Below, one piece after another: positions 1 to 11,698 of a stretch of 64,000 bases of DNA (position 1 is its first letter; each line of letters starts with the position of its first letter). This DNA comes from Typha latifolia. Taxonomy: Eukaryota; Streptophyta; Magnoliopsida; Poales; Typhaceae. Position numbers and translations under genes: made by a program. The stretch lies in the NCBI GenBank assembly GCA_019914945.1, contig CM034104.1:9846046-9910045 (forward strand). Reading direction: 5' to 3'. The notes under the pieces were generated by a model. It saw nothing but the letters and a program-made list of their open reading frames with translations. It did no database searches and was not told the DNA's origin.

Positions 1-1
1 C

Positions 2-61
2 CAGAACGTCGAGCGCGGTGAGTTGGAGATTGAACTGGAATGTGTGCCTCTTAGCCAATAA
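2..61 (+). CDS. Possible 3'-terminal exon of an unidentified protein (partial)
   Basis: Reading from base 2, 19 sense codons run to a TAA at 59-61. The encoded tail is acidic with alternating hydrophobic residues (GELEIELE, then VPLSQ at the C-terminus), like the last beta strand of a C2-type or other beta-sandwich domain. The codons are GC-richer than the AT-rich sequence that starts straight after the stop, as expected at the end of a coding region. The rest of the gene lies off the left edge. The family is a guess; the segment is too short for a firm call. Confidence 0.35.
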   Translation, partial: QNVERGELEIELECVPLSQ

Positions 62-3000
62 TTACCAAACATCGGAACATACCTGTGTAATACGAACAAC
101 AGTGTAAGCATTTATTTGCAAGCTGTTTGTTTTGTTTTTTTATTGTAATGAAATATAACCACCTTTCTTGCTTTCTTGTATAGTGATGTTAGAAGGTAGC
201 AGTATACTTAAAGTGAAAAAAAGTGAAAACCTTCTGAAGAACTAAGCTAATGCATTTTGCAACTTATAATCCACATGTGATAGTAACTTTTTCATACCAA
301 ACTAATGAGATAGTTAAGTAGGGGTCTTTGTGTTAATTTGTTACACAGCTATTTCTGAGTGCTACCTACAACCCACCTTGTTGTATTTGTGGTGACATTG
401 CAGCATCTACAACTGTGGTGATGTTGCAGCACCTTTAGTGGTTGTTAGGGCACTGACTTGAGGTAGACAGAAACTATGATGAGCTTAAGATGCTAGTAAA
501 TGGAAGAAGTGGAGAGAAAGGGATTATAATGATTTCAGATGCTACCACATAGTATGATAGTATACAAAATGAGGCATGGTTCAAAGTTATGTCTTTCGGT
601 TTCGGCTCCATTAAAAAACGAAATATTTCGGTCAGTTTCAGTTCTAGTACCGTTGTGGCGGTTTCAAGTTTGTTTTGATAAATAGCCTTCTTTTATCTTA
701 TTTTCCAGTGCATTACACAATTTCTAAGAGCATGTAGCCAATGCAGTTGATATTAGGATTCAATCCATTCCAGAATCCAAAACATAATTTTAAAAAAAAT
801 AACTGTTATTAGGGATGTTTTAGTTGAATGTTATAGTCTTAGGGGAAGTTTTAAATCGGATAGGACCAATACCTGAAACTTCAAACCATGGTGTTGAGTA
901 TTATATCTAATTATTTAGTCTGACATTAGAAAGATGATTAAAACTTAATTATTAATCAGTCATCAAAAAAAACTTTAAAAAAAAGAATAAATATTCAAAG
1001 TGTGATTCTTAACACGTAATATAAAAATTCTGATATACAAGATAAAACGAATTAAATTTAAAACATTAAAGGCTATTGGCGTTGTCATAAAAAGAATGAG
1101 TGATACCCTGTCCAGCAACCAAGTAGCAAAACTTTTTCTAAAGCCAATTTCATCGTTCAAAAAGGAAAAGAAGAAAGCAATGGCATGAGCATTTCCCCAA
1201 AGATGATGATGCATCACTAGATCATCAAATCCTCCCCACATACACCTCTATCTCAACAAATATTTTTGCACTAGTTATCGTACTGAACAAGCCACCACTA
1301 AAATTTGTAATCTTATGATTTGCAAATTCATACCAAAATCCTGGCAGAAATAGACTGGAGATCCTTGACTTACATAGTTCCTTATCTATATATCACTGTC
1401 TAAAAGCATCAGGTCCGGGGGAATCTTTACATTCTCCGGAGAGTAAGAGCCGTAAGAGTATCAAGAACCAAAGGTAGTCAGAAGTTGGAGAATGCGAGAA
1501 TTATAATTGCACAAATGGCCAGAAAATAGAATACAAAGTACACTGGTACTAGGCCATGAAGCATCTCCTGAAACTTCACAGGCAACACAGCTCTATATGT
1601 GTATACATTACATGCAAACATTACGCAACCATGCCAATTCAACAGGAGGTTCATAAAAAGGTACAAGAAATTCAATCCCTACTACCTGCAGAATCATCAA
1701 ATTCAGACTCATTTGTCAATGACTCGGAAAATGAAAATATTTAACTTCTGCTTGTTCCCTTAATAGATGAAAAGATTAATCTATACCTAGAACAACTTCT
1801 GAAGTGAATCAAAGAAACATTAATCTATACCAGGATGATGGCTGTCTATCATGTAAAAAAGGCAAAATGTGCTTCAATAGCAGAGCCAGTGAAAAATTCC
1901 AAATACACAAGTCTTTTAAAACTTGGGCACATTGTTGTATTAAAGATGTGTTCATGAGCATAATGACCTTTCTTCACCCCAGCTACACTTCTTGCATCAA
2001 CAGTCTAGTTTTTACATTTAACCTTGGAGAATAGTGAAGTCAAAGAGAACCAGAATTTTCAGAATACAAGTTTCAGAGCTGCAATATCCTACTGACCCAC
2101 AGTAAGCAACAGTAAAATTTTAAGATCCTTCAGAGATGGGGTTCAAAGTTTCGGTTATGGGTTGTCTCATCATGTTCTGAGCCCTAGAGAAAAACAAAAA
2201 AAGAGAAAGAAAACAAAACATTTGTCCTGTTTCATGCAGACTCACGAGTGGAGGAGCAATCGAGGTAGAACATTTTGAAGGGCATTTAGATTGGAATTTA
2301 TACATTAAAGATATTGGTAATGACTACGTATGTCAAGACCAAATCTGAACTTATTGTGTTAAGAAAGACATTAATTAAAAACAAAAAAACCACATCCAAA
2401 AAGCCCGACACTTGATAAAACAATTGCAAGAAGAAATAAGAATAATTCTGCAATGCTATAGAAATTACAGGAGAGAATTATGACTTTGCCCCAGCTATAA
2501 GCAGAGAAATATCAACAATTGTTAATAGAAAGTCAATGATAAAATAAGCTAAAAGAGCTGTTTTTTTATAAGAAGAAGAATGATCAATGTCCTTATTTGT
2601 CCTTGCAGAAAAGAATAATAATTTCTGAATTTCTTTTTTTAGATAATTCTTTTTTCACGTCCTGTTCTCTCCGGTGATCCTCTAAATCTAAAGGGATTAA
2701 GTATAATATTTATAATAGTTCAAAGGAGTCGTTATATACTAAAAAAATAATTCAAAAGTTCATTGCGAAAAAGGATGATACTTCAATGAGTAAAAAAGAA
2801 AATTATCCCTTTTTTCACAACTATAAGCAAAAACAATAGCAACACGTCGGCTATGAAACAAACTAGAAGTAAATTCGATCAAGAATGAATATTCTCAAAG
2901 TTATAGAAAATCCACAATCCATTGCAAAATGAGAAAACATGATTAAAGTTAACTGAAACAGTCAAAACACCAAAAGAACATAGGAGAAAAACCAAAAGAT

Positions 3001-3306
3001 CTTCTGACAGTTCATCCAAGATCAAATAAAAAAAACATTGACAACACATGCTGCAGCAGTATAATGAAATCTCATGACAAAAGAGGTAAATTATGAGGAA
3101 GAATAGAAAGATCAGATGTCTATTGACTTATATCAAATCATTAAACAAACTCAACCTACAAAAAGTTCAGAAACATTTTTCAAGACATACTACTACTCAT
3201 TATAGATACAAGTTATCCAAAAGTTGCATTTAACATTAAGTAGAACAAAGGATGCAACACTTTTCTTCTTGGGAAAAACAGGGTAATATGTATACATGTG
3301 TTTGTA

Positions 3307-3362
<56 letters not shown>

Positions 3363-4102
3363 ATAAGTCATTAGAAAACTTCATCTTAAAATGGCTAGAT
3401 TGATAATTCTGTGTACCACCTAAAGGTATCCTTCATCATTCAGGTATTTTTGTTGCATTTAATCTCCATCTATGCCACTCATCTATCCCTGACTATATTC
3501 AAATCAATCTCCTTTCTTGATGAGTTGGTAATAGATAAGTTTTCCAAACCACATACTGGAGGCATATAAGTAGAGTTCATGCAGACAAGAAGAATGAACA
3601 ACCAAAACAAACAACCAGCAAACCAATGCATTCTCATTCTTTTAAATAGAAGATAAGTTTAGCAAGCAGGGAGGAAAATTGAAAATTGCTGCTAAGATAA
3701 CAGAGAAGGAGCACAAATAAATCTCCAAAGAGTAGTAGTCAATTTCATGGCAAACTTTCAATCATAGAAACCAAGGAAAATCATTTCCTACTTCATCAAA
3801 TGCATCACTATACCCTCAGTAGATGATACGATAAATCAAATCAAAGAAAGGAAAAGGAGAAGTAACACAATAAAAATTAGGCTAAACTCAATATTTACAT
3901 TGATATATATTTTGTTTTATTGTATCTTTTATACAATCAACTTTATTCTCCATCCTGATCACAACATACACTTTACTTTCAAAGGAGAAAGAACCCTAAG
4001 TTCTTCTCTCCCACTCAAATCACCAGAAACTATTTGCCCATTCACCAATCAATCACACAACAGCCAACTCAAATCTCACCCAAATCAAGAATCAACCCCT
4101 GT
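62..4102. other. Intergenic AT-rich spacer, no gene recognised
   Basis: Open frames here are short and of low-complexity composition, with no recognisable motif. At 575-672 there is a stretch rich in TTTCGG motifs resembling the hAT family found in the FY introns, but I could not find its ends. The part just below 4103 would include the 3' UTR of the minus-strand glutaredoxin-like gene. Confidence 0.5.
3309..3358. repeat. (TA)25 microsatellite
   Basis: Uninterrupted TA dinucleotide run in the left intergenic spacer. Confidence 0.95.
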
Positions 4103-4693
4103 TCAGTAAGAGCAGCAGTTAGGGCATCGTACCAATCCGTTCTCGTTGCATTCCTCACACCGCCGCATCCTCCCTTCCTCCTCGACAAACACCTTGCGGC
4201 TGCCGCCGCAGCCGCTGCAGGGAACGAAGCGGACGCCTCCGCAGCCGCCGCAGACGAAAGCTGGGTCCTGCCCCGCGGCCCCCTCGAGCAGAACCCTAAG
4301 CTCGCCGGCCTCGTGGAGGCGGCGGACCTCGTCGGCGCCACCGACCAAGCGACAGCCGACGAAGAGCTGGGGGAGGGAGAAGGGCTTCCCCATGCTCCCG
4401 AGAAGCGATTGGAGCTCGCGTCGGAAGGAAGCGTCCATGGAGACGTCCCGCTCGTCGACGGCGACACGGAAGCCGCGGAGGATCGCGCGGACAGTGGAGC
4501 AGTCAGCGTGGGTGCGTCGAACGCCGCGGAGGGAGGTGAAGTAGAGGACGACGCGATCGCCGGAGAAGGAGCTGCGTGTGGGTTTCGGGGAGGGGCGATG
4601 GTGGTGGTGGTAAGTGAAAGAACGGGGAAGGAGGTAAGGTTTCTTGGGGATGGTGCCGGCGGCGGCAGTGGTGGTGCCGCCGTCGTCAGCCAT
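4103..4693 (-). CDS. Glutaredoxin-domain protein with C-terminal CxxC repeats (At5g39865-like)
   Basis: Intron-less 196-aa gene ending in TGA at 4103-4105. Residues 1-46 are low complexity (Gly/Thr/Ala, a His run, Ser/Pro). A glutaredoxin-like fold follows at about 47-137: the beta strand VVLYFTS (48-54), LRGVRRTHADC (55-65) in the active-site position, ERDVSM (81-86), LPQLFV (107-112) with the family's LP turn, and GGADEVRRLHEAGEL (118-132), the GG-D glutathione-binding signature. The C-terminus has four CxxC pairs, C148/C151, C159/C162, C179/C182 and C190/C193, which in this plant family form a zinc-binding tail. The usual CxxC/CxxS redox centre of glutaredoxins is absent: only C65 remains, after an Arg-rich loop, as in other members of this subfamily, so classical disulfide reductase activity is doubtful. 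Start chosen at the first ATG, which gives the usual length and a methionine-alanine start. A TATA-like AAATATATTA (complement of 4821-4830) lies about 130 bp upstream. The gene is much more GC-rich than its surroundings, as is common for intron-less monocot genes. Confidence 0.88.
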   Translation of the reverse strand: MADDGGTTTAAAGTIPKKPYLLPRSFTYHHHHRPSPKPTRSSFSGDRVVLYFTSLRGVRRTHADCSTVRAILRGFRVAVDERDVSMDASFRRELQSLLGSMGKPFSLPQLFVGCRLVGGADEVRRLHEAGELRVLLEGAAGQDPAFVCGGCGGVRFVPCSGCGGSRKVFVEEEGRMRRCEECNENGLVRCPNCCSY

Positions 4694-7600
4694 TAGGTGG
4701 AAGGAGGCCGGATTTGGGGGATTAGGGTTTGGAGGAGGACGAGGAGAACAAGAAGGAACGAGGAGACGAAACTCAGAAAAGAATTGTAGCTCTGCTTTAT
4801 TGTGTATGCAAGAGAAAGAGTAATATATTTATTAATGTAAAGAGAAGAGAATGGCTTACCTAGTTATGTATTAATTGCCTTTATCGGAATAAGAAAAATT
4901 AACTGGGGAGTTTTGTTTTCCATATTGCACCTTTGGTTTTCTATTTATTATGAAAATCCTCCTAATTGATTTCCCACAAATCTACTAAAAGAGAGGTATC
5001 TATTTGTAAAACAATGAAAGAAAAAAGTAGTAAAGGTCAAAGTGCAGGTGGTCTTAAAAGTCTACTATTAGATAGGGAAATCTCTTTTTTCTCTCTAAAG
5101 AAGGTACATATGTCATACATATATATATATATATATATATAAAGAACTAAGATAATATTATAATATTTATTTTGACGTAATATAAAGTTGAAATAAAATT
5201 ACGTTAATATTATATGAACATGATACAAATTATTTTAATTTGATATGTAAATTTAAATTAAATTATTTCTTATTTTAATTTGAGAAGTAGAAATTGAAGA
5301 TATCTCATATAAATTGACTAAAATAGTTATTAGAGTTGATGAATGTAGTACACTAAAATAATATTATTAATTCAATTATCACCGTATTTTATAATGACTA
5401 ATAGAAAAAAGTGATAGTTTAAAAAATAAAAATAGAATTAATTCTTCTTATTAAAGTTAATTTTTTACCTCAAAACATATGTTCATTAATTACATGAGTT
5501 TTGTTGTGCTACTTTAATTATACATACCCAATGCTTGCTTATAGATATATATTATATTACGCGCATATTTCAACAATGCATATACGTAAAACAACAATGC
5601 TTATTTATATAGTCATAATACTTATCTCTACATAAGCAGTGCAATTTTAATTTTATAGGTATGTAATGCATACTTTATAGTTAATTAATACAAGTTTTTA
5701 GGTACGAAATAATAGTTTTTAATACGAAATGGTAAAAGAATTTGACGTGAGATTGAAATAATTTTAATCACATCAAAAATAAAATGATAATTAGATTTAT
5801 ATATGAAATAAGATCCAAACCAGCCATGCTAGAGTTTTTTTTTTAATCTGATGTGGGAATAATTCTATGACATAATAACATGATAAGCTAAATAATAGGA
5901 TTTTTATAATTAAGATTATACTTATGGTACCTCAAAATGATAGCTTTTTTTTTAAACAAAAAAGTTAATTATATCTAAATCCAATATTATTGTCTATTTT
6001 TACATAAATTTCTCCTACCTATAGAATATCTTCCACCCCGGCGGCTTAAACTAAAATTTCAAACTCAATTTATTCTCTCTTTATTTCTTCTTTCTTCTAA
6101 GTCAAAGAAATTTGGTCATTTTTCATCTAAATTAACCATGTGATACTCATGTGATATTTTCTTAATCTAAAAAAATTAGACAGACAGTAAGATGATTTCA
6201 ATAGTCAAGAGAGTCTACATGTCATTAAAAAAAATTATATATAAATATATAATAATTTAGGGGGTATATGTGTAATTATCTCCTGACAAAATAAGCTGAT
6301 GATTAACACTTCTTGTCTATCCAAGATTAAGACTATAATTATATTTTAAATAATACTTAATACTTTTTTGATGCATTATAGTCTTGTCCCCAAAAAATAG
6401 GAAACCTATAATTATCAATGACAATTTTGGTACCTTATAAGGACCCAAAACATCACTTTCTTCATAAATACTTTTTTTTAAAATTTCATAAATATTAAAA
6501 GAAGGGTTGATGGGGAAGTTAGAAATTGAGTTATTTTATGGAATAATTATATTTAAACATTTTAGTATTTTTTTTAGTTTTTTCTACCACAGAGGCCGGA
6601 GAGTGAGATATTGCGCACATAATAATCTATTGATAGAAAAAATAACCAAACGAGTGTTTGAAATATTTTATTGATCTAAACATCATTAAAAAAAAGGTCT
6701 AAATGTAATTAATTTTTATTTTAATTACAGAAATTTTTAAGTAGTACACTATATCTTAGTGATTTTCTGGTTGGCATATAGCTTTTGAGTTATTTGTAAT
6801 TGGCCCTCATTTCTGTCTATAATTCTATAATTCAACTCATCTAAGGTTTATTTAACGCGTAGAGCTAACCAAATTTACTAAAATACTCTGAAAAAATTTC
6901 TTTTTTTTTTCTGAAGAAGTTTTAGGTTTTGGGGGTGATACCATCAAGCAACTATATTCTAAGAGTTAAAGTGAAAATCTGTTAGATTTTGTAGTAGAAT
7001 ATTTTTATTTAGATATCATTTTGTTAGAGATAGTTTAATTTAAGTTAGACATAATTTTTTTGACACTCCCATGAACTATCACTTTTTTTCACAATGACCC
7101 TTGAAAAAAAAATATTATACATAATAATTCTTTGAATTATCAGCAGTACCTCACTTTATCCCTTTTATTAGAGGATTATTTTGTACTAAAAAAATTTAAG
7201 GAGGCTATTATGTACCAAAAAAAAGTTTGGGAGTTATTGTATAAAAAAGTGATAGTTCAGGGGTGAAAAGAGAATTATCTCTCTAAGCTAAGTCTGTTGT
7301 GATTTAAGACATTGGAGGGTCAAATTATAAATAGCTCAAAAGGAAGAGATGTTAATCACAAAATCACCATAGTATATGGCAATATATTTGAATTTCGTAT
7401 TTGAATAAAGGTAAGAGAGTGTGTCTGTGAAGCAAAGAAAGAGACGCGGTCGCTTTGAATTGAAGCTTACGATTAGTTTAAAGGAAAAATTTTGGCTTTG
7501 GGGCCAAGTTAATGTTAATGTAAAAAGAGACGTATCGAAACTTCTTAAGCTAAACAATTTTCGAATCAAATAAGTTGATTTTTGGTTTAGCATACATACC

Positions 7601-7706
7601 CTTCAAAAATCTCGTATTTACTTTATATGCCTTTTTAATATATATATATATTAAAATGCATAGTTTGGAAAGAATATCAATTGGGAGACAGATGATGTCT
7701 ACTGAG
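4694..7706. other. AT-rich intergenic spacer upstream of the glutaredoxin-like gene
   Basis: The first 150 bp probably hold the promoter and 5' UTR of the minus-strand gene. The rest is strongly AT-rich with homopolymer runs and a (TA)n tract near 5119-5140. I see no coding potential and no clear transposon ends. Confidence 0.5.
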
Positions 7707-8244
7707 TAGGGGTGAAAACGGATCGAATACGAATCGCTCAACCTATATTCGCATCTATATTTTTAGTCCGAATACGAATTCGGATACAAATATTGAACGA
7801 ATAGCAAAATTTAAAATTATATCATAACTAAATGGATACGAATAATTTTCGGATAGAGGATCGGATCTTAAACGGATATTAATTAAATTTAAAAGAATTA
7901 TAATATTTTATTTAGATATAATTAACACAAAAATATTAAGAGTTCTACAACAAATAAATTTTTTGTATGTCAAATATGTAAAATTAATTTCTATAAATAA
8001 TATATAACGTATTATTAGTAATAATATTAATATTTCTTATTTAAATAAGCAAATTAAAAATTGTAAATCATTCAAAAATATGTGGGTAAATGAATATCTG
8101 ATATCCGTATCCGAATTAGTATCTGAAGTTTTTTCAAAAAATTTATCTATATCCAAATCGGATAGAAATTTTTATCCGAATCCGATCCGAGTCGGGTCAA
8201 ATAGCGAGTCGGATCGGAGTTAATCCGACCCGTTTTCACCCCTA
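7707..8244. mobile_element. Non-autonomous hAT-like MITE (538 bp)
   Basis: Begins TAGGGGTGAAAACG (7707-7720) and ends with its exact reverse complement (8231-8244). The inverted repeat extends imperfectly inward through GGRTCGRAT. The subterminal regions carry many CGGAT/ATCCG motifs in both orientations, typical of transposase-binding sites in hAT elements. TAGGGGTG ends are common for hAT MITEs. Flanking 8-mers CTACTGAG and CGGCGGAG match at only 5 of 8 positions, so the target duplication is decayed or doubtful. No coding capacity. Confidence 0.75.
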
Positions 8245-8580
8245 CGGCGGAGACATGGAAAACTTAGGATAGGAATAAAATATTAACTTATCACCGTATT
8301 AGATGTGGTAATATACTAAAAAAAAATTTAGTGTTTGATTGGAAACACAAGAACAAATGTAATAATTTTTGAAGTCTTCATTCATCTTCCTACTACGATA
8401 GCATCGAGATATTTCCAATATAAACTCTGATCGACATTATTTTACGTATATTGCAGGTTATATTTAATTATCTAAAACTTCATGTATCTTTAAATTCAAT
8501 ATATTTAAATAATAAAATAAAATTTATTTTACTTTTTTATCCATATGTTTCTCATATGACCTCCGAATTATGAGTGACAA

Positions 8581-9925
8581 TTGGGTCGGGTTAAGCGGGT
8601 TTGGGTTGAGTCAACATCATCCTAACACGAACATAACCCAATTATTAAATAGGTTGCATTTGGTAGACATGAACACGACCCATTTATTAAATGGGTAACA
8701 TGACACGTGTAACCCGTTTAATAAATGGGTCGAGTTAATATGATACGACCCGTGTAACCTGTTTAATAAAAAGGTCGTATTAACACGACCCGAATAATAT
8801 AGTAATATTTAATTATTTACTAATTTACCCTATATAAATAATGCATTATCCAATATTCTTTTCAATTCAAAATTTATACACCATAAAAATAAGAAGTATA
8901 AACATTAAGTCATTAACCATGCATTCAATCCTAATACAAATACAATCTATTATACAATAAACTCTCAGTTATAGAAATCGTTAACCCACAAATCCTAACA
9001 CAAATCCATTCTTTTAATTACAACAATAACAAATCCATTCGAACTCCTCCACGACGGAAATTCGAGACAGACAAAGACGGAGATGGCGAGATCGGAGACG
9101 ACGAGATCAAAGACGGCGAGGCTAGGAGAGTAGGAGAGATAGATCGATCAATCGACAGCGGCGACGATGGCACAGGCGTGCAAGGATGGTGATCCATCGA
9201 AGATTTGAGGAGAGAAGGGCGACAGTGGAGGCGAGGCTGCGAAAGGGAGGACAAAAGGAGCCTTGGGACTTTGAAGAAGGTGGAAGGCCCGTCAAAAGTC
9301 TAAGGAGAGAAGGGCGGTGGTGGAGGCGAGATGCCCACCGGAGGAGATTAAGAGTTTGGGATTTCGAAGAGGGTGAGAAGGTGGAGGCCCATTGGAGATA
9401 TGAGAAGAGAAGGTTGTAGTGGCGGCGAGAGGGAGGATAGGAAGAGATGATGGGCTTTGGGATTTCAAAGAAGGTGGGAGGCGGCTGGTGAGAGAGAATG
9501 ATTTCAAGTAAATCTCTCCTCCTCTCCTCACCTGCTGTGATAAGGCCTCCGTCTCCACCGCCACCATTGCCATTGCTGCCCTCTCGATCGACGAGCTGAT
9601 GGCCTACATCGACTACCACGAATCTCCTCCCAAGTTCATATTTTGCACCATTAACACTTGACTCAAAGAGAAGAGCTTTAACGAGATGACCGATGTAAAT
9701 TGAAGAAGATGACGAGGAGGGTTGGTGGGAGGCAGCTGGTGAGAGGGAAGGTGTGAGGCAGTGAGGGTTAGGATGTGAGTTAGGGTTATAAAAGTTTAAT
9801 ATTTATATAGTGGGGTTGGCAGGTTGATGGGTTGGCGGGTTGACAGGTTGACGGGTTGACGAGTTGACCCGATTCGACCCGTATACTTAAACGGGTCAAA
9901 TAGGTCAGAATAGGTCAATTGCATA
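8581..9925. mobile_element. GGGT/ACCC-rich transposon relic, boundaries uncertain
   Basis: The left part (8581-8790) and right part (9810-9920) are full of GGGTCGGGTT, CGACCCGT and GGGTTGACGGG motifs in both orientations, as in plant DNA transposons with subterminal repeats. Both outer ends carry CAATTG, but I could not establish clean terminal repeats or a target duplication. The interior (about 9040-9760) is GA-rich and GC-richer, with short tandem repeats listed separately. Open frames in the interior are repeat translations. Confidence 0.4.
9241..9490 (+). repeat. GA-rich minisatellite-like tandem repeat
   Basis: The core TTGGGA-TTT-AAGA-GGTG recurs at 9263, 9356 and 9457, a spacing of 93 and 101 bp. 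The intervening GAGAGAAGGGCGGTGGTGG-type sequence is also shared. About three diverged units are visible. Confidence 0.6.
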
Positions 9926-10014
9926 ATCTCAAACAAAATGTTGTGGGGTTGAGCCCTAATTTGGTTGGTTGGAAATTACTATTTATTTGCAAGTAGATTT
10001 AATAGCTACTTTCT

Positions 10015-10215
10015 TAATACAAAGACACTTTAGGTTTCACTAGACTTATAGCCAACATATAAAGCCATTCAGTCTATGATCTAAGTCATTGTGTCATCGA
10101 GTCATTGATTTTAGCTAATCGTACCAAGTCATCACTCCAAATTGAGGCGCTACCGAGTTGCTCCTTCATACCAATACGCCACTAAGCTATTAAATTAAGT
10201 CGAGATATCTTGTCC
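10015..10215 (+). repeat. Detached diverged unit of the 366-bp tandem repeat
   Basis: Contains the same order of motifs as the array at 14.6-15.6 kb: AGGTTTCACTAGACTTATAG, then short AAGTCATTG/GAGTCATTG modules, a GAGTTGCTCC-like segment, and GCCACTAAGC. Similarity is loose and judged by eye. It lies about 4.4 kb before the array, separated by a LINE relic, an LTR-like fragment and the long LTR. Confidence 0.4.
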
Positions 10216-10379
10216 CCTCAAGGGGGAGAATAAGACATCTATAGATAGAATACTACCTAAACCCGAGGGAATGGGGTCATCTAGGCCCCATAAAATATAT
10301 CGAGACTTAATCTTATCTTGCTTAGCCGCCAATCAACCATCTAGCTCCTATCCCATAAGACATGAACGACATAAACAAT

Positions 10380-11000
10380 TTAGAAAGAGCCGAGCAAGGA
10401 ATAACACTCAGCAACTCCCTTACTTAGCCACCAAGGGCTACCAACTTCTTTTTTTAGAATCTTAAATAGCTCCAGATAATCTAACTCAACTACTAGCTGA
10501 CTATGATCTTTGGCCAACCTCAGCCCTAGTTTGACGACCCACCTTCAGCATGACTCATCTTGCATTGGCTTCCATGCTATCGTAAAAAGCGACCCATTAG
10601 ATGCCTTTAGGACTACGTCAATGCCATCTTGGTATTCTCTTTCAAGTAAGCCCCGTCCACATTCAACTTAACCCACTCGAGGTTATATGGCTTCCATTTG
10701 ATCACTGCAGCCTTTGACGAATTGGGTGACCTTCCTTCCGGCTTGGCATAGCTTTGTGCAAGTTGGACATGCTTTGCGAACCACAGCCTTTGGGTATTCC
10801 ACGTCCTTGTGGAAGACTTTTGTATTTCTTTGGTTCTATATCATGCAGAGGGTGAAAACTATTAATGCTACTTTGTAAGCCACATTCTTATGTTGGTTCA
10901 TATCATAGTCTATACATAGCCAAAGCGAGCTAATATGGTCTACAAATTCACTCACCTCTCTTCATTAGCCTCTAGTTATTTCAACACTTCAGCCACATTC
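10380..11000 (-). pseudogene. LINE (non-LTR retrotransposon) RNase H-domain relic
   Basis: On the minus strand the translation contains WVKLNVDGAYLKENTKMALT (around 10615-10700), the start of a plant LINE-type RNase H (RVT_3) domain, with the first catalytic Asp in NVDGA at 10655-10657. Further on come NGSLFTIAW, LGLRLAKDHSQLVVELDYL (about 10470-10530; VELD holds the expected Glu and Asp positions), and ILKKEVGSPWW. Upstream on the same strand, to about 10900, is an NVAYKVALIVFTLCM-NQRNTKVF segment like the linker after the reverse-transcriptase zinc-binding domain. Stops and frame changes interrupt it, so it is non-functional. No intact RT domain is present. Confidence 0.6.
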
Positions 11001-11119
11001 CTGCATGCAAAAATAAGTGATCCACACTTTCCCTATAGATCCCATAAATGACATAGTTTTATCTGGCCCTATTCGTAATGCATGCAACTTAGCCCTTTTA
11101 AGCAATCTTCCATAAGAAG

Positions 11120-11698
11120 TTTCCAATAGATGATGATATACTTCGAGCTAGATCATATCACCTCAAAAGATATTAGGCTCGATGGATCGAGTCTAGTTAT
11201 CTTGTTTATTATGCTTATGTCGTCAAGTTTTAGTAAATTAGGATTTTATTTAATTAGCTAAATCTAACTTTGTGCAGTTTCAAGAAAATATTTGCAGAAT
11301 ATTCCATAGACATCCAAATAATATCAAACTAGTTAGAGAAAATCGGTGACTTCCTCAACTATAACTTTATATTTGGCATTTCCTTAATCCGAGAAGATAA
11401 AAAAGACTGGTTTAGTTAAGTTTGTTTATGACTTCTTAATTTAATCTCTATAAATAGAGCTTTATGACTTGTATCTTAGAAAAAAAATCATTAATAAATG
11501 ATTATCCATTTGTAGCTCCCTATCTCTTCTATCTAACCCTAGTCGTCGGTGCCCATCTCCCACCTCTTTCCTTCCACCGCACCAACTCTTTGGCTTCAAC
11601 TCCTAAACCATCTCTTCTACAACTTCTCCCCGTTCCCTCTAAAAAGAAGAGTTTATTTGGCATTTATCGACCATTGAAGGGTTAACAAAGTGTGACAC
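11120..11698 (+). mobile_element. Possible LTR fragment with TATA box (copia-like)
   Basis: A TATAAATAG box at 11449-11457, followed by GAGC, a short leader ending near AATAAATGATTATCC and a CT-rich tract, resembles the U3/R/U5 layout of plant copia LTRs. No matching partner LTR and no ends were found. The fragment is cut at 11698 by the target site of the next LTR. Confidence 0.35.
11694..11698. repeat. 5-bp target site duplication GACAC (left)
   Basis: GACAC directly before the TG of the LTR matches GACAC at 14335-14339 directly after its final CA. Confidence 0.75.

Noticed and set aside
575..672. Possible further hAT-family copy (TTTCGG-rich)
   Set aside because: Similar motif content but no recognisable ends or 8-bp duplication.
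9018..9619. Minus-strand frames of 78-165 codons
   Set aside because: Translation of a GA-rich tandem repeat inside a transposon relic; internal repeats and no domain.
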